This document shows positions 34,267 through 41,949 of a DNA stretch of 64,000 bases, piece by piece. Position 1 is the stretch's first letter, and each line of letters starts with the position of its first letter. Origin of the DNA: Vibrio gazogenes (lineage in GTDB: Bacteria > Pseudomonadota > Gammaproteobacteria > Enterobacterales > Vibrionaceae); NCBI RefSeq assembly GCF_002196515.1, contig NZ_CP018836.1:682001-746000 (forward strand). Reading direction: 5' to 3'. The notes under the pieces were generated by a model. It saw only the letters and a list, made by a program, of their open reading frames with translations, was not told the DNA's origin and searched no databases. A program made the position numbers and the translations under genes.

Positions 34267-35229
34267 ATGACCACTGCCCGCTCACAACTCATTTGCCCCG
34301 AAGTCACGCCCTACTATCACATCGTCTCCCGCTGTGTCCGTCGCTCATTTCTATGTGGTTATGACCCTTATTGTGGTAAATCCTATGAACATCGCCGGGA
34401 ATGGGTGGAATCGCGTATTTTCACATTAGCGTCTATCTACTGTATTGGGATTTGCTCTCATGCTGTAATGAGTAACCATTACCATATGGTCGTCTATATC
34501 GATAAAAAGAAGGCTATCTCTCTTTCTGACCATGAGGTCATTGAACGATGGGGACAAGAGCATCAACTCCCCCAGCTCATTCAGCGCCTTCTCGACGGCC
34601 AACTGACTTCTCAAGCTGAGCGTGATGCCTGCACCCAACTCATTGAAACTTGGCGTCACCGGCTCTATTCCCTCAGTTGTTTTATGCAAGAGCTCAATCA
34701 TGAGATTGCCGTCCGTGCCAATAAAGAAGACCAGTGCAAAGGGCGATTCTGGGAAGGACGGTTTAAATCTCAAGCTTTACTCGATGAGAAAGCTCTGCTA
34801 ACAGCAATGGCCTATGTTGACCTCAATCCGGTCAGGGCAAATATGGCTGACACACCCGAGCAGTCTGAATACACTTCGATTAAAGCCCGACTGACTTCAC
34901 TGGCGCAAGGAAAAACTGAAGCCCACAATTTAGTGAATTTCATCGGCTATGAACATCAGGATAAACCCCAAGGTATTCCTTTCCGACTGATGGATTATAT
35001 CGAATTGGTTGATTGGGTCGAGCGGCAAATCAGGAAAGATAAACGGGGCGATATTAACCAACGCCTACCCAACATTCTCACGCGGTTGTCTCTGCCTCAG
35101 CAGGAATGCCTCAAACTCTGCACCGAGCTGGAAAAGAAACCCAGACTCTGGGTCGGTTCAACCGAACGGCTTAATCTCGCGAAACAACAACTCAAAAAGC
35201 AGAGAATGCTCGGGATTCATATTTCCTGA
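34267..35229 (+). CDS. REP-associated tyrosine transposase (Y1/HUH family)
   Basis: 320 residues starting MTTARSQLICPEVTPYYHIV. The HUH metal motif is in MSNHYHMVV (about residues 70-78). The presumed catalytic tyrosine lies in AMAYVDLNPVRANMA, and RFWEGRFKSQALLDE is typical of TnpA-REP/IS200-like proteins. These enzymes cut and join single-stranded DNA at hairpin ends and are often domesticated single copies. Plus-strand orientation is opposite to the cassettes. Similar short sequences containing GGACAC flank the gene at 34106 and 35420. The ORF is intact. Confidence 0.9.
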   Translation: MTTARSQLICPEVTPYYHIVSRCVRRSFLCGYDPYCGKSYEHRREWVESRIFTLASIYCIGICSHAVMSNHYHMVVYIDKKKAISLSDHEVIERWGQEHQLPQLIQRLLDGQLTSQAERDACTQLIETWRHRLYSLSCFMQELNHEIAVRANKEDQCKGRFWEGRFKSQALLDEKALLTAMAYVDLNPVRANMADTPEQSEYTSIKARLTSLAQGKTEAHNLVNFIGYEHQDKPQGIPFRLMDYIELVDWVERQIRKDKRGDINQRLPNILTRLSLPQQECLKLCTELEKKPRLWVGSTERLNLAKQQLKKQRMLGIHIS

Positions 35230-35413
35230 ACAATACCGTTCAATATCAATTCAGTTGCCACACTCGTCATCCATTCAAACCGGTGATTCACGTTATCGGT
35301 ACGCAAAACTGCCCTTAATTATTCAATACCCCGACATAAAACGAGCAAACAATCATTCAATTCGAGAGCTAGCTTAGAAAACCTAGAACGACTTCAACCT
35401 CTAACGAATCCAC
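35230..35413. other. 3' part of the transposase element
   Basis: About 180 bases after the transposase stop up to the end repeat. No gene. Hairpin-forming DNA is expected here for this transposase family, but I could not define one clearly. Confidence 0.3.
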
Positions 35414-35449
35414 TCCTTGAGGTGCGTGTCCTGCTTATTTCTTATTTTT
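35414..35449. repeat. Transposase-end repeat, second copy
   Basis: Same sequence as at 32964-32998 and in the same orientation. It abuts CTAGCG, the likely last bases of an attC site, so the element seems inserted exactly at a cassette boundary. Confidence 0.8.
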
Positions 35450-35450
35450 T

Positions 35451-35605
35451 CTAGCGTCGCCCTTAGAGATGGCCCCCATATGGCATTAAAATACAAAACG
35501 CCCTATGAAATACATCAGGCGTTAATCTCAAAGTGACAACCTATGTTAGGACAAGTCACACCTTAGGTTCGTCATGAAAACGGGTGTCCAATGATCTTGT
35601 TATGC
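35451..35605 (-). other. Degenerate attC-like site 4
   Basis: On the minus strand it begins GCATAACAAGATCATTGG and ends GGGCGACGCTAG, as an attC would. Arm pairing is poor, and a terminator-like hairpin (AACGCC/GGCGTT, 35497-35523) occupies the centre. Confidence 0.4.
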
Positions 35606-35613
35606 GTTACTTT

Positions 35614-35967
35614 CTACTGGTTTTTTCGAATCAATTCTGTTAATTCGTAGATTTTTTTTTCTTGTGCATCCACAATGATCTGTAGCCTTTTTATCTCATT
35701 ATCCATTTTGAGGAGAGGTTTGAAGTTTTTATTAAAATATGTAGGTAGTTCATACTCTAATTTTATAAATTTGCTTTCTAGCTCACTAACTTTATCTGTG
35801 TTTTTATCAATAGAATCAGCTTTACTTGAAAAATACCCAAAAGAAACCAATCCCGAGACCAATCCCGAGATTAACGCACTAGTAACCGGAGTTAGATTCA
35901 TTACAAGGCCCTTTTTTTCAACTGGTGCGTTTAACTGGTTGTCATTAGTTTTTGTATTTTTATCCAT
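35614..35967 (-). CDS. Small membrane-anchored coiled-coil protein
   Basis: 117 residues. One hydrophobic helix (about 26-46, VTSALISGLVSGLVSFGYF) follows a polar N-terminus. A long helical coiled-coil region follows, rich in K, E, L and I to the C-terminus (about 50-115). Not recognised as a known family. It begins six bases after the lipoprotein gene on the same strand, so the two form a small operon in one cassette block. The pairing of a membrane-anchored coiled coil with a coiled-coil lipoprotein recalls spanin pairs, but no similarity was established. Confidence 0.65.
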   Translation of the reverse strand: MDKNTKTNDNQLNAPVEKKGLVMNLTPVTSALISGLVSGLVSFGYFSSKADSIDKNTDKVSELESKFIKLEYELPTYFNKNFKPLLKMDNEIKRLQIIVDAQEKKIYELTELIRKNQ

Positions 35968-35973
35968 AATTGA

Positions 35974-36486
35974 TTACTCCTTAATATTGATTTTTGGAAA
36001 TTCTAATCTTGCTTTCCCCTCTAAAGAATCCAATTTCCTTTGTTTTTCTTCTTCAATTTTGTCTAAACGAGATAAAGTTTCTTTTTCTCTTTGCTTCCTG
36101 AGTTTTTCCCGATTAGCCATTTCGGAAATAATCTTATTGTTTTTTGATATAGCTGATTTATTACTTATAATCCCTGATTTGAGATTTTCAATTAATTGTT
36201 TGATTTCTGTTTTATTTTTCAGAGCCTTCCCAAGCTGAAAATGTAAATCCGCAAGCTCATCACTATTTGTGTTGATATCTTTACTTTTGAGCTTAATCTC
36301 TACTCTCAGCTCTTCTATTTCATTGTTCAAATCCCTAGAAGTTTGTTTTAATTGGTTTATTTCTATTGACTGTTCTTCTATCTTTAGTGACTGTTTTGTA
36401 TCTACACCAGAACTACAACCAAAAATCAATACTGATAGAATAAATAACAAATAACGCACGCAACACCACCTATTTATGATTGTCAA
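35974..36486 (-). CDS. Coiled-coil lipoprotein of unknown function
   Basis: 170 residues. A signal peptide with lipobox (LLFILSVLIFGCSS, Cys at about 24) is followed by an almost entirely helical, charged sequence with heptad character (IEINQLKQ through KLDSLEGK). After cleavage it should be anchored to the membrane and extend into the periplasm. No enzymatic motif. Lys- and Glu-rich, low-G+C coding, unlike the chromosomal genes before 29 kb. It is cotranscribed with the small membrane protein downstream. Confidence 0.7.
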   Translation of the reverse strand: MTIINRWCCVRYLLFILSVLIFGCSSGVDTKQSLKIEEQSIEINQLKQTSRDLNNEIEELRVEIKLKSKDINTNSDELADLHFQLGKALKNKTEIKQLIENLKSGIISNKSAISKNNKIISEMANREKLRKQREKETLSRLDKIEEEKQRKLDSLEGKARLEFPKINIKE

Positions 36487-36687
36487 TACACTATACGGTT
36501 CAAAAAATCATTAATTGATCTCATCATATATTAGCACTACATATTTATTAATTTTATTTATTTTTTTAAAAATTTAGTAATTCCCTAAATGTTATTTACA
36601 AATCTAGTATGCCTCTGAAATCGAGAAACTAAATTGTGCGTCAAATTTCGGAGCCAATGGCTGAGCAAATCAAGGTTAAAAGTGCGC
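36487..36687. other. A+T-rich intergenic region
   Basis: About 200 bases, including a stretch around 36540-36590 that is almost pure A and T. It probably contains the promoter for the lipoprotein operon on the minus strand. No site recognised. Confidence 0.3.
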
Positions 36688-37569
36688 TCAAACCTCTCCT
36701 ATTCTCTCCCGACAAACCCGCACCGTTAATGCCTGCAAACGCTGTACTTCGGTTGCCAGATAATGAAGCTCTTCTTCAGTGATTTCGTAATGTTCAGAAT
36801 AGCGAGCTTCGATATAAGCCCGTTGCAGGCGGCGGAAACTGCGCCGATGAAACTTGTTGTCGAGCGGGAAAATTGTTGTAAATTCAGCATCGATTTGGGC
36901 GCACAGCTTACTTAGCTTTTCAATATTGTGGGATTTGGGTAAGTAGTTGGTACAAGTAAGCAAAGTGCAGGCATAAGCTTTTTCTGTGGCTTGATGAAGC
37001 ATAAAGGCTGCATGAATCCAATCGTCATCAGAAACAGCAACTTCATAATAACGAAAAAAACGCTGCGCTGAATAAGACCACTGTCCATAATGCTTACGGG
37101 CGATTTCCCGTTTTTCTGCCTCAGTTAAATCCCCCGGCTCTGCCAACGGTTTCGGGGTGGCGGCAAACAGCTCAATCCCTTCTTCGCGAATATCTTTAAA
37201 GAAATAATGGCCCTGTTGCAGTCGATTATTCACTTCATTCAAATCATGAACGATTAGCCCCAGCGGAGCAGAGGTGACTTTACGGTCAATCAGTTCTTTG
37301 GCGCGTTGCCAGACCACATCGTCATCCACCATTGCCGCTTTATTCACAATCACCAGAATATCGTAATCACTGATATAACCATTGACCGGATCCTTGACCC
37401 AATTCCCCTTGGCATGGCTGCCAAATAGGATGATTTTCAGAATACGAAACTCACTTTTACTGCCCGTTTTGCCTTGCAGATAATCGTCTAACGTGTCACG
37501 CAGAATGGTTGAGATTGTCGCCAGCTCACGCTGTTTATATTCGGGCAGATGGTCGAGGGTTGTTTTCAT
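36688..37569 (-). CDS. Nucleotidyltransferase-HEPN domain protein
   Basis: 293 residues from MKTTLDHLPEYKQRELATIS, chosen because homologues start with this sequence; a TTG 20 codons upstream is possible. The MNT-type nucleotidyltransferase core is ILFGSHAKGNW...SDYDILV (about 50-75). A HEPN domain fills the second half (about 165-285), ending with the R-x4-H-like RYSEHYEI. Separate MNT and HEPN proteins form toxin-antitoxin pairs in which the MNT partner AMPylates the HEPN RNase. Here both are on one chain. It is followed downstream by pure intergenic sequence, with no partner gene. Confidence 0.85.
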   Translation of the reverse strand: MKTTLDHLPEYKQRELATISTILRDTLDDYLQGKTGSKSEFRILKIILFGSHAKGNWVKDPVNGYISDYDILVIVNKAAMVDDDVVWQRAKELIDRKVTSAPLGLIVHDLNEVNNRLQQGHYFFKDIREEGIELFAATPKPLAEPGDLTEAEKREIARKHYGQWSYSAQRFFRYYEVAVSDDDWIHAAFMLHQATEKAYACTLLTCTNYLPKSHNIEKLSKLCAQIDAEFTTIFPLDNKFHRRSFRRLQRAYIEARYSEHYEITEEELHYLATEVQRLQALTVRVCRERIGEV

Positions 37570-37703
37570 AATCGTGACATGGGGCTGGTTGTGGATGAAT
37601 GGCGTTAGCATAAAAGAAGGGGCTGACAAAGAACACCACCAACTCTCATTTTGCGCATATTGCTGATTAAAATGCGATTCAATTCAAAGCTGTAGCGAAT
37701 TCT

Positions 37704-37742
37704 AGCCATCACAGCCTTTTGGTATTAAAGGCTGTGATGGCT
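37704..37742. terminator. Long perfect hairpin between the GNAT and MNT-HEPN genes
   Basis: Sixteen-base arms AGCCATCACAGCCTTT and AAAGGCTGTGATGGCT surround a seven-base loop. It should terminate the minus-strand GNAT gene; T residues within the arm supply a weak run. Confidence 0.75.
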
Positions 37743-37785
37743 GAGTAAAAATCAATGATTGACGGCATACTCGTTTGCTGTACTT

Positions 37786-38556
37786 CTATTCTTTGCACCA
37801 CACACTTCGTATCCCAACACGACTAAAACCGACTGATTTACAATTCTTACTACTCGTACTGTCTGGCATGACATCAGTTAAAATTACCTTGATACCCAAA
37901 GAGATTGCATCTTCGATTCGAGCTTTCAGTAAGGCCGTTTGACACCCCTTCGAACGATAGTTCTCCTGTGTGTATGCATTCGCTAATATTACGTATTCAT
38001 CCTCGATGAAACTCGTCGCCCAAGCACACGGCTTACCATTTATTGTTGCAACATAGCAACGAAAAGTATCGGTGCAATAAAGCGAACGCTTCTTCTCCCA
38101 GATTTCGTCCGAACACTTTAAACCTGACGTTTTGAGTAAAGCTAAAAACGCATCGACATGATCATTTGACCATCGCTCAACTTGTACTTGTTCTGATGCG
38201 TCAGCAAGTGCTACATAGTTTGCCGCCCTTAATTCGAGAAACTCATGCTCATAAGCTGGCACAAACTCATGACTTGATAACCATGCTTTCAGCTCATTTG
38301 TCATGGCCTGTGGTTCGATCGAAATCTCAGGTGAAAAACCATGTTTATATAACCTCAGATGGTTCTCTAAGTTTTCTGCGCTACACATACCATGAATAAT
38401 TATCTGATTATCATACTTGCGCGTTTTGTCCACAAAAACTGAGCACCCTTCTACTTCAGCCGAAAAAAGTTCACTTGCTAAATCGGTTGACAGCGTTCTC
38501 TCATTATTAAAGTGAAAGTAAGAGTTATATACGTCTTTGACTCTTTTATCTTGCAT
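37786..38556 (-). CDS. GNAT-family N-acetyltransferase, two-domain length
   Basis: 256 residues from MQDKRVKDVYNSYFHFNNER behind GAGGGA; the frame is open 23 codons upstream into the attC. The N-terminal half is a degenerate GNAT-like domain. The C-terminal half (about 125-256) has CYVATINGKPCAWATS, YVILANAYTQENYRSKGCQTALLKA (acetyl-CoA loop, R-S-K-G-C in place of R-G-x-G-x) and the late IRSVWCKE. Substrate unknown. Typical of cassette-borne acetyltransferases; attC site 5 lies upstream. Confidence 0.82.
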   Translation of the reverse strand: MQDKRVKDVYNSYFHFNNERTLSTDLASELFSAEVEGCSVFVDKTRKYDNQIIIHGMCSAENLENHLRLYKHGFSPEISIEPQAMTNELKAWLSSHEFVPAYEHEFLELRAANYVALADASEQVQVERWSNDHVDAFLALLKTSGLKCSDEIWEKKRSLYCTDTFRCYVATINGKPCAWATSFIEDEYVILANAYTQENYRSKGCQTALLKARIEDAISLGIKVILTDVMPDSTSSKNCKSVGFSRVGIRSVWCKE

Positions 38557-38574
38557 CGTTCCCTCGATATTGAA

Positions 38575-38697
38575 TGAAATATAATCGCTTAAACCGCAGA
38601 CAACGCACAAAACTAGCTGCTGCATGACGCCTTAAACACTAAAATTAACGCAAACCAAAAGTGCCGCGCGTTGGCTGCCGGTTTGAAGCTTTTGTCA
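38575..38697 (-). other. VCR-like attC site 5
   Basis: On the minus strand it contains CCGGCAGCCAACGCGCGGCA, then CTTTTGGTTTGCGTTA and ends near GTTGTCTGCGGTTTAAGCG. It aligns along its length with attC site 3 (33441-33566). The first arm (TGACAAAAG) has lost the TAACAA core, so it may be inactive. Confidence 0.75.
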
Positions 38698-38700
38698 CCA

Positions 38701-39033
38701 CTACCCACTAATATAGAAATATTTCACTGTTTCAGTATCTCCCCACAACGAACAGCTGTTTGCGCCAATGACTGTAACATCCTTTCCTGCCGAATAAGCT
38801 GTTAGCAAACCTGAAAGTTGAGCTTTACCAGCATCTGTCTTGGCATCAATCGCCCATCTATTTCTGAAGTTATTACCCACACATGTAGGAATAGCAGTGT
38901 GTGCCCCTGTATGACGAAACAAAATCACGCCATTACCCATAAACTCAATTAATGTGACTTTCCCTTTACTGCCATTACCTGCCATCGAGCTAATCGGCAA
39001 TAAAGCCAATACCAATAAAAACAACCTAAACAT
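38701..39033 (-). CDS. Small secreted protein of unknown function
   Basis: 110 residues. The signal peptide MFRLFLLVLALLPISSMAG is cleaved near residue 19. The mature part holds two cysteines (TCVGN and NSCSLW) that could form one disulfide, the repeated pattern GNGVILFRHTG and W-A-I-D, and ends YFYISG. It resembles a widespread family of 100-residue secreted proteins with a WAID...LL.AY..GK.V pattern, whose role is unknown. Cassette gene followed by attC site 5. Its promoter region shares about 40 bases with that of the DUF2937 gene at 55 kb. Confidence 0.78.
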   Translation of the reverse strand: MFRLFLLVLALLPISSMAGNGSKGKVTLIEFMGNGVILFRHTGAHTAIPTCVGNNFRNRWAIDAKTDAGKAQLSGLLTAYSAGKDVTVIGANSCSLWGDTETVKYFYISG

Positions 39034-39087
39034 ATTACGTCTCCAGAATTACATAGTGGTACAAACCGTGATTAAACAACCCCTACA

Positions 39088-39131
39088 TTATTCCGTATAA
39101 CACAACTGTTGAATATAAAAATTGTTGTATA
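39088..39131 (-). promoter_or_regulatory. Promoter-like module shared with 55870-55912
   Basis: Minus-strand sequence ACAACAATTTTTA...GTTGTGTTATAC, with TATAC as likely -10, about 60 bases before the secreted-protein start. A nearly identical block precedes the DUF2937 gene. Confidence 0.55.
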
Positions 39132-39174
39132 CCCAAATAAATCAAAAAAGAGGTGCGGTAGAAATTACCAGCGC

Positions 39175-39205
39175 AGTGCTGTCCAATCAGCCAACAGCAC
39201 TTTTG
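39175..39205 (+). terminator. Hairpin with short T run
   Basis: AGTGCTGT (39175-39182) pairs with ACAGCACT (39194-39201), followed by TTT. There is no obvious plus-strand gene before it. It may be a relic or end the minus-strand TetR transcript. Confidence 0.5.
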
Positions 39206-39314
39206 TCATGTAACTGCGACCAGTAGAAGAGCGCATTTAAAATCACCATTTGATGACTGAATGGCGGTTAAATGCCCGACTGCGAGTTGAATGAACGACC
39301 GCAATAATGAATGT

Positions 39315-39902
39315 TTAAGATTGCTTTAGTAAGCCAGTTGATAACGCTCTAAACGCATCAATTGCCTTTGGCAGAACTTCGTCCGGTGTGTCACTGGCAG
39401 CGACCCACAGAGCCGCGTTTAAAGTTGCACCATTGAGCAGTCTCGCAGCGGCTTCTATATCAACTTCCTTCAAAACACCACTCGCAAATAACGTTTCTAG
39501 AGTTTTGATAGTAGACTGAAGACAACCACTTTGGCTTGGCCATTGAGATGGGTCGCCTAAAAACGCTGGGCCGTCTCGCAGCACGATTCTCTGGACCTCT
39601 GGAACTATCGCCATTTCTACGTAAGCAGCACCTTCTGCTAAAAGACCTTCCCATGCATCTTTGTGCTTTTCTCCTTCAGCGTGTGCTTTGATTGCCATTT
39701 CAGAGTCTATTTGCTCTACAACAGCGGCTAGCAATCCCACTTTGTCGCCAAAGTTGTGATAAAGGGCCCCCCGCGTCAAACCCACGCTTGATGTCAAATC
39801 ATCCATTGATGCTGCGGTGAATCCTTTCTCTGCAAATGCCGCTCTGGCTGCCGTGATCAATTTCGCTTTCGTCTCTGCCATTTTTTCTAAGCGTTTATTC
39901 AT
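39315..39902 (-). CDS. TetR-family regulator of the adjacent Rid gene
   Basis: 195 residues. The N-terminal helix-turn-helix is AEKGFTAASMDDLTSSVGLTRGALYHNF (about 24-51), a textbook TetR motif. The C-terminal ligand domain resembles TetR_C regulators of drug-efflux or detoxification genes. It is divergent from the Rid-family gene, with three palindromic sites between them, so it most likely represses both itself and the Rid gene. The inducer is unknown. AGGAGCTTAA precedes the ATG. Confidence 0.9.
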   Translation of the reverse strand: MNKRLEKMAETKAKLITAARAAFAEKGFTAASMDDLTSSVGLTRGALYHNFGDKVGLLAAVVEQIDSEMAIKAHAEGEKHKDAWEGLLAEGAAYVEMAIVPEVQRIVLRDGPAFLGDPSQWPSQSGCLQSTIKTLETLFASGVLKEVDIEAAARLLNGATLNAALWVAASDTPDEVLPKAIDAFRALSTGLLKQS

Positions 39903-39919
39903 TACTTTAAGCTCCTTTA

Positions 39920-39986
39920 CATACGTGGCGTATATTAAATTGACATTCGCGGCGTATGTGAATTATAGTGATTTACGCTCCGCATG
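39920..39986. promoter_or_regulatory. Three TetR-type operators
   Basis: CATACGTGGCGTATA (39920-39934), CATTCGCGGCGTATG (39944-39958) and TTTACGCTCCGCATG (39972-39986, inverted match) share a CATACG-N3-CGTATG-like palindrome. Two are spaced 24 bases apart and the third 28. Confidence 0.75.
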
Positions 39987-40077
39987 TGAAATTTTCCATT
40001 TGGAGTCTGTCGTGCTTCAAAGCTCTCAGTAGCAGAAACACCGTCTTGAAACAGAATTGTACTTATTGAGGTAAAAC

Positions 40078-40473
40078 ATGTCACAACGTGAAGCTATTTT
40101 CCCAGCAGCATCAGAACGCCATGCTCTTTATCAAGAGCATGGCTATTCAGCCGCAATCAAATCTGGTGATCTTTTATTTGTATCAGGTCAAGTCGGAAGC
40201 CGGTTAGATGGCAGTCCGGAGCCAGACTTTAAAAAGCAGGTGGAATTGGCGTTTGAAAATTTAACTCATGTTTTGAAAGCAGCAGGCTGTACTTTCGATG
40301 ACATCATTGATGTGACAACCTTTCATACGGACCCTGAAAATCAGTTTGAAACCATCATGGCAGTCAAGCAAGCTGTATTTAAAACTACGCCTCATCCAAA
40401 CTGGACTGCTTTGGGTGTCAATTGGCTTGCCGGCTTTGATTTTGAAATCAAAGTTATCGCTCGTATTCCATAG
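40078..40473 (+). CDS. Rid-family (YjgF/RidA-like) protein lacking the usual arginine
   Basis: 131 residues. The small trimeric Rid fold is shown by LLFVSGQVGSRLDG (about 34-47), ENLTHVLKAAGCTFDDIIDVTTFHTD and the final IKVIARIP. In RidA the active site contains an arginine in the segment before E-x-E-x-I-A; here the segment is HPNWTALGVNWLAG with no arginine. Imine deaminase activity is therefore doubtful, and it probably belongs to another Rid subgroup. It is divergently paired with a TetR regulator, suggesting inducible detoxification. Confidence 0.88.
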   Translation: MSQREAIFPAASERHALYQEHGYSAAIKSGDLLFVSGQVGSRLDGSPEPDFKKQVELAFENLTHVLKAAGCTFDDIIDVTTFHTDPENQFETIMAVKQAVFKTTPHPNWTALGVNWLAGFDFEIKVIARIP

Positions 40474-40911
40474 ATCATCCGAGAACACTTTATGCAAAAT
40501 TCGGCTGTACATAACATCGCAAAATGTTTTGAGACTAAGCGCGAGTAAAGTGGATGTATCAACCATTTGATGAATGTACAGAGATACCCGAATTCAGAGA
40601 ATAACTGCACCACTTATGGTTGAGAGGTTGTCGCTCGCTTATTCGTGCGAATAACTTTGCGTTAGCAAGAGCCCGCGGGCTCGGCTGACGAACCACCCAA
40701 GCGTAATAACCAGTGGGGGGCGACTTTCAAACACCGGCACATAAGACGAACCGAAAACGTATCGCGGCAACGCGATATCGCAAGAGACCTTACGGTAACG
40801 CTTTGGTGAAGAACGTTGCTACTTCGCATTTATCGCGTTTAAATTCTGCGGAATAAGGTGTCGATGAATCATATACAGATTTGACTAAAGCACCGAAAAC
40901 ATGTAAATAAC
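40474..40911. other. Intergenic region with several strong hairpins
   Basis: About 440 bases without a supported ORF, G+C richer than its surroundings. It holds the exact palindrome GAGCCCGCGGGCTC (40669-40682), a GNRA-type hairpin ATCGCG-GCAA-CGCGAT (40761-40776) and CTTACGGTAACG. This may be a structured RNA or the decayed end of the cassette region. Confidence 0.4.
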
Positions 40912-40932
40912 AATACTTATCATTATCATAAT
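40912..40932 (+). promoter_or_regulatory. Fur-box-like site before the siderophore transport operon
   Basis: AATACTTATCATTATCATAA fits the inverted Fur consensus built from TTATCATTATC units. It is 25-45 bases before the first start codon. Iron repression is inferred. Confidence 0.65.
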
Positions 40933-40956
40933 CAAATGCTCAATAAGGCCTTATGA

Positions 40957-41949
40957 ATGCGCATTCGCAGTGTTGTTGCTTTCGTTAATAAAATCGTTAG
41001 TCAAATTATTTTAAACCCTGTGCTTCTCCTCCCCCTCTGCCTATTCTCCAGCTTTTTTGCTTATTCAGGAGAGGTTGCGCCTCAATCCGTCGCTCATGCG
41101 ATGGGGAATACTGACATTCCTCAGCAACCGATTCGTATCGTCACTTTATTTCAAGGCGCGACAGATTCTGCCATTGCCTTGGGCCTTCGTCCGATAGGCG
41201 TCGTTGACGCCTGGGCCGAAAAGCCAACGTATCGGTATTTACGTGAGTCGTTAAAAGGCGTCGTACATGTGGGTCTGGAAACACAGCCTAATCTGGAAAA
41301 AATCGCAGCCCTTCATCCAGACTTGATTATCGGCTCGAAATCACGCCATGAGAAAATTTATCCTCAACTCTCACAAATCGCGCCAACCATCTTTACTGAA
41401 AATGTTTACAACTTTAAACGAACGCTGGCACTTATCGCCAAAGCAACAAGGCACGAATCAGAAGAAGCGAAGCTTTTAGGACAGTGGCACAGCCGTGTCA
41501 CACAATTCAGAGCAAAGCTTCAGGGAAACAATACAAAATGGCCAATCACAGCATCGATCATCAATGTCAGAGCCGACCATTTACGTTTATATCTACAAGA
41601 TAGCTTCCCGGGAATGGTATTGAAATCGATCGGATTTCAATTCCCAAAGGCAAATAATTTCGCGGGTTGGGGAATGAAACTCAAATCAAAAGAATCGTTG
41701 CCCACCATAAATGCAGATGTGTTTTTCATCATTCCCCAGTCTGACGATCCAGCCGTTCAACAGAATTACCGAAGCTGGAGTCACCACCCATTGTGGAAGA
41801 TCCTTAATGCCCCGAGAAATGGTGAAGTGTACATCGTTGATAGAACGAGCTGGTTATTGTCTGGCGGTATTTTGGGCGCCAATCTGATACTCGACCAGCT
41901 ATCCAGTCTTTATCATCTCAAATCAGAAGAGCAATCGCGTTATTTATGA
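40957..41949 (+). CDS. Periplasmic siderophore-binding protein, FecB type
   Basis: 330 residues. An N-terminal hydrophobic leader (about 18-37) is probably a signal peptide, cleaved near SGEVA. The two-lobed class III binding fold is seen as RIVTLFQGATDSAIALGLRPIG, then PNLEKIAALHPDLIIGSK (about 110-127), IAPTIFTE and the C-terminal HPLWKILNAPRNGEVYIVD. It delivers a ferric siderophore to the following permeases. Its last codons overlap the next start (ATGA). The siderophore type cannot be read; citrate- or hydroxamate-type ligands are both possible. A Fur-like site precedes it. Confidence 0.88.
   Translation: MRIRSVVAFVNKIVSQIILNPVLLLPLCLFSSFFAYSGEVAPQSVAHAMGNTDIPQQPIRIVTLFQGATDSAIALGLRPIGVVDAWAEKPTYRYLRESLKGVVHVGLETQPNLEKIAALHPDLIIGSKSRHEKIYPQLSQIAPTIFTENVYNFKRTLALIAKATRHESEEAKLLGQWHSRVTQFRAKLQGNNTKWPITASIINVRADHLRLYLQDSFPGMVLKSIGFQFPKANNFAGWGMKLKSKESLPTINADVFFIIPQSDDPAVQQNYRSWSHHPLWKILNAPRNGEVYIVDRTSWLLSGGILGANLILDQLSSLYHLKSEEQSRYL

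Noticed and set aside
33999..34307. 102-residue minus-strand ORF upstream of the transposase
   Set aside because: It runs through the A-rich tandem repeats and into the transposase start on the other strand; low-complexity hydrophobic C-terminus arises from the repeats.
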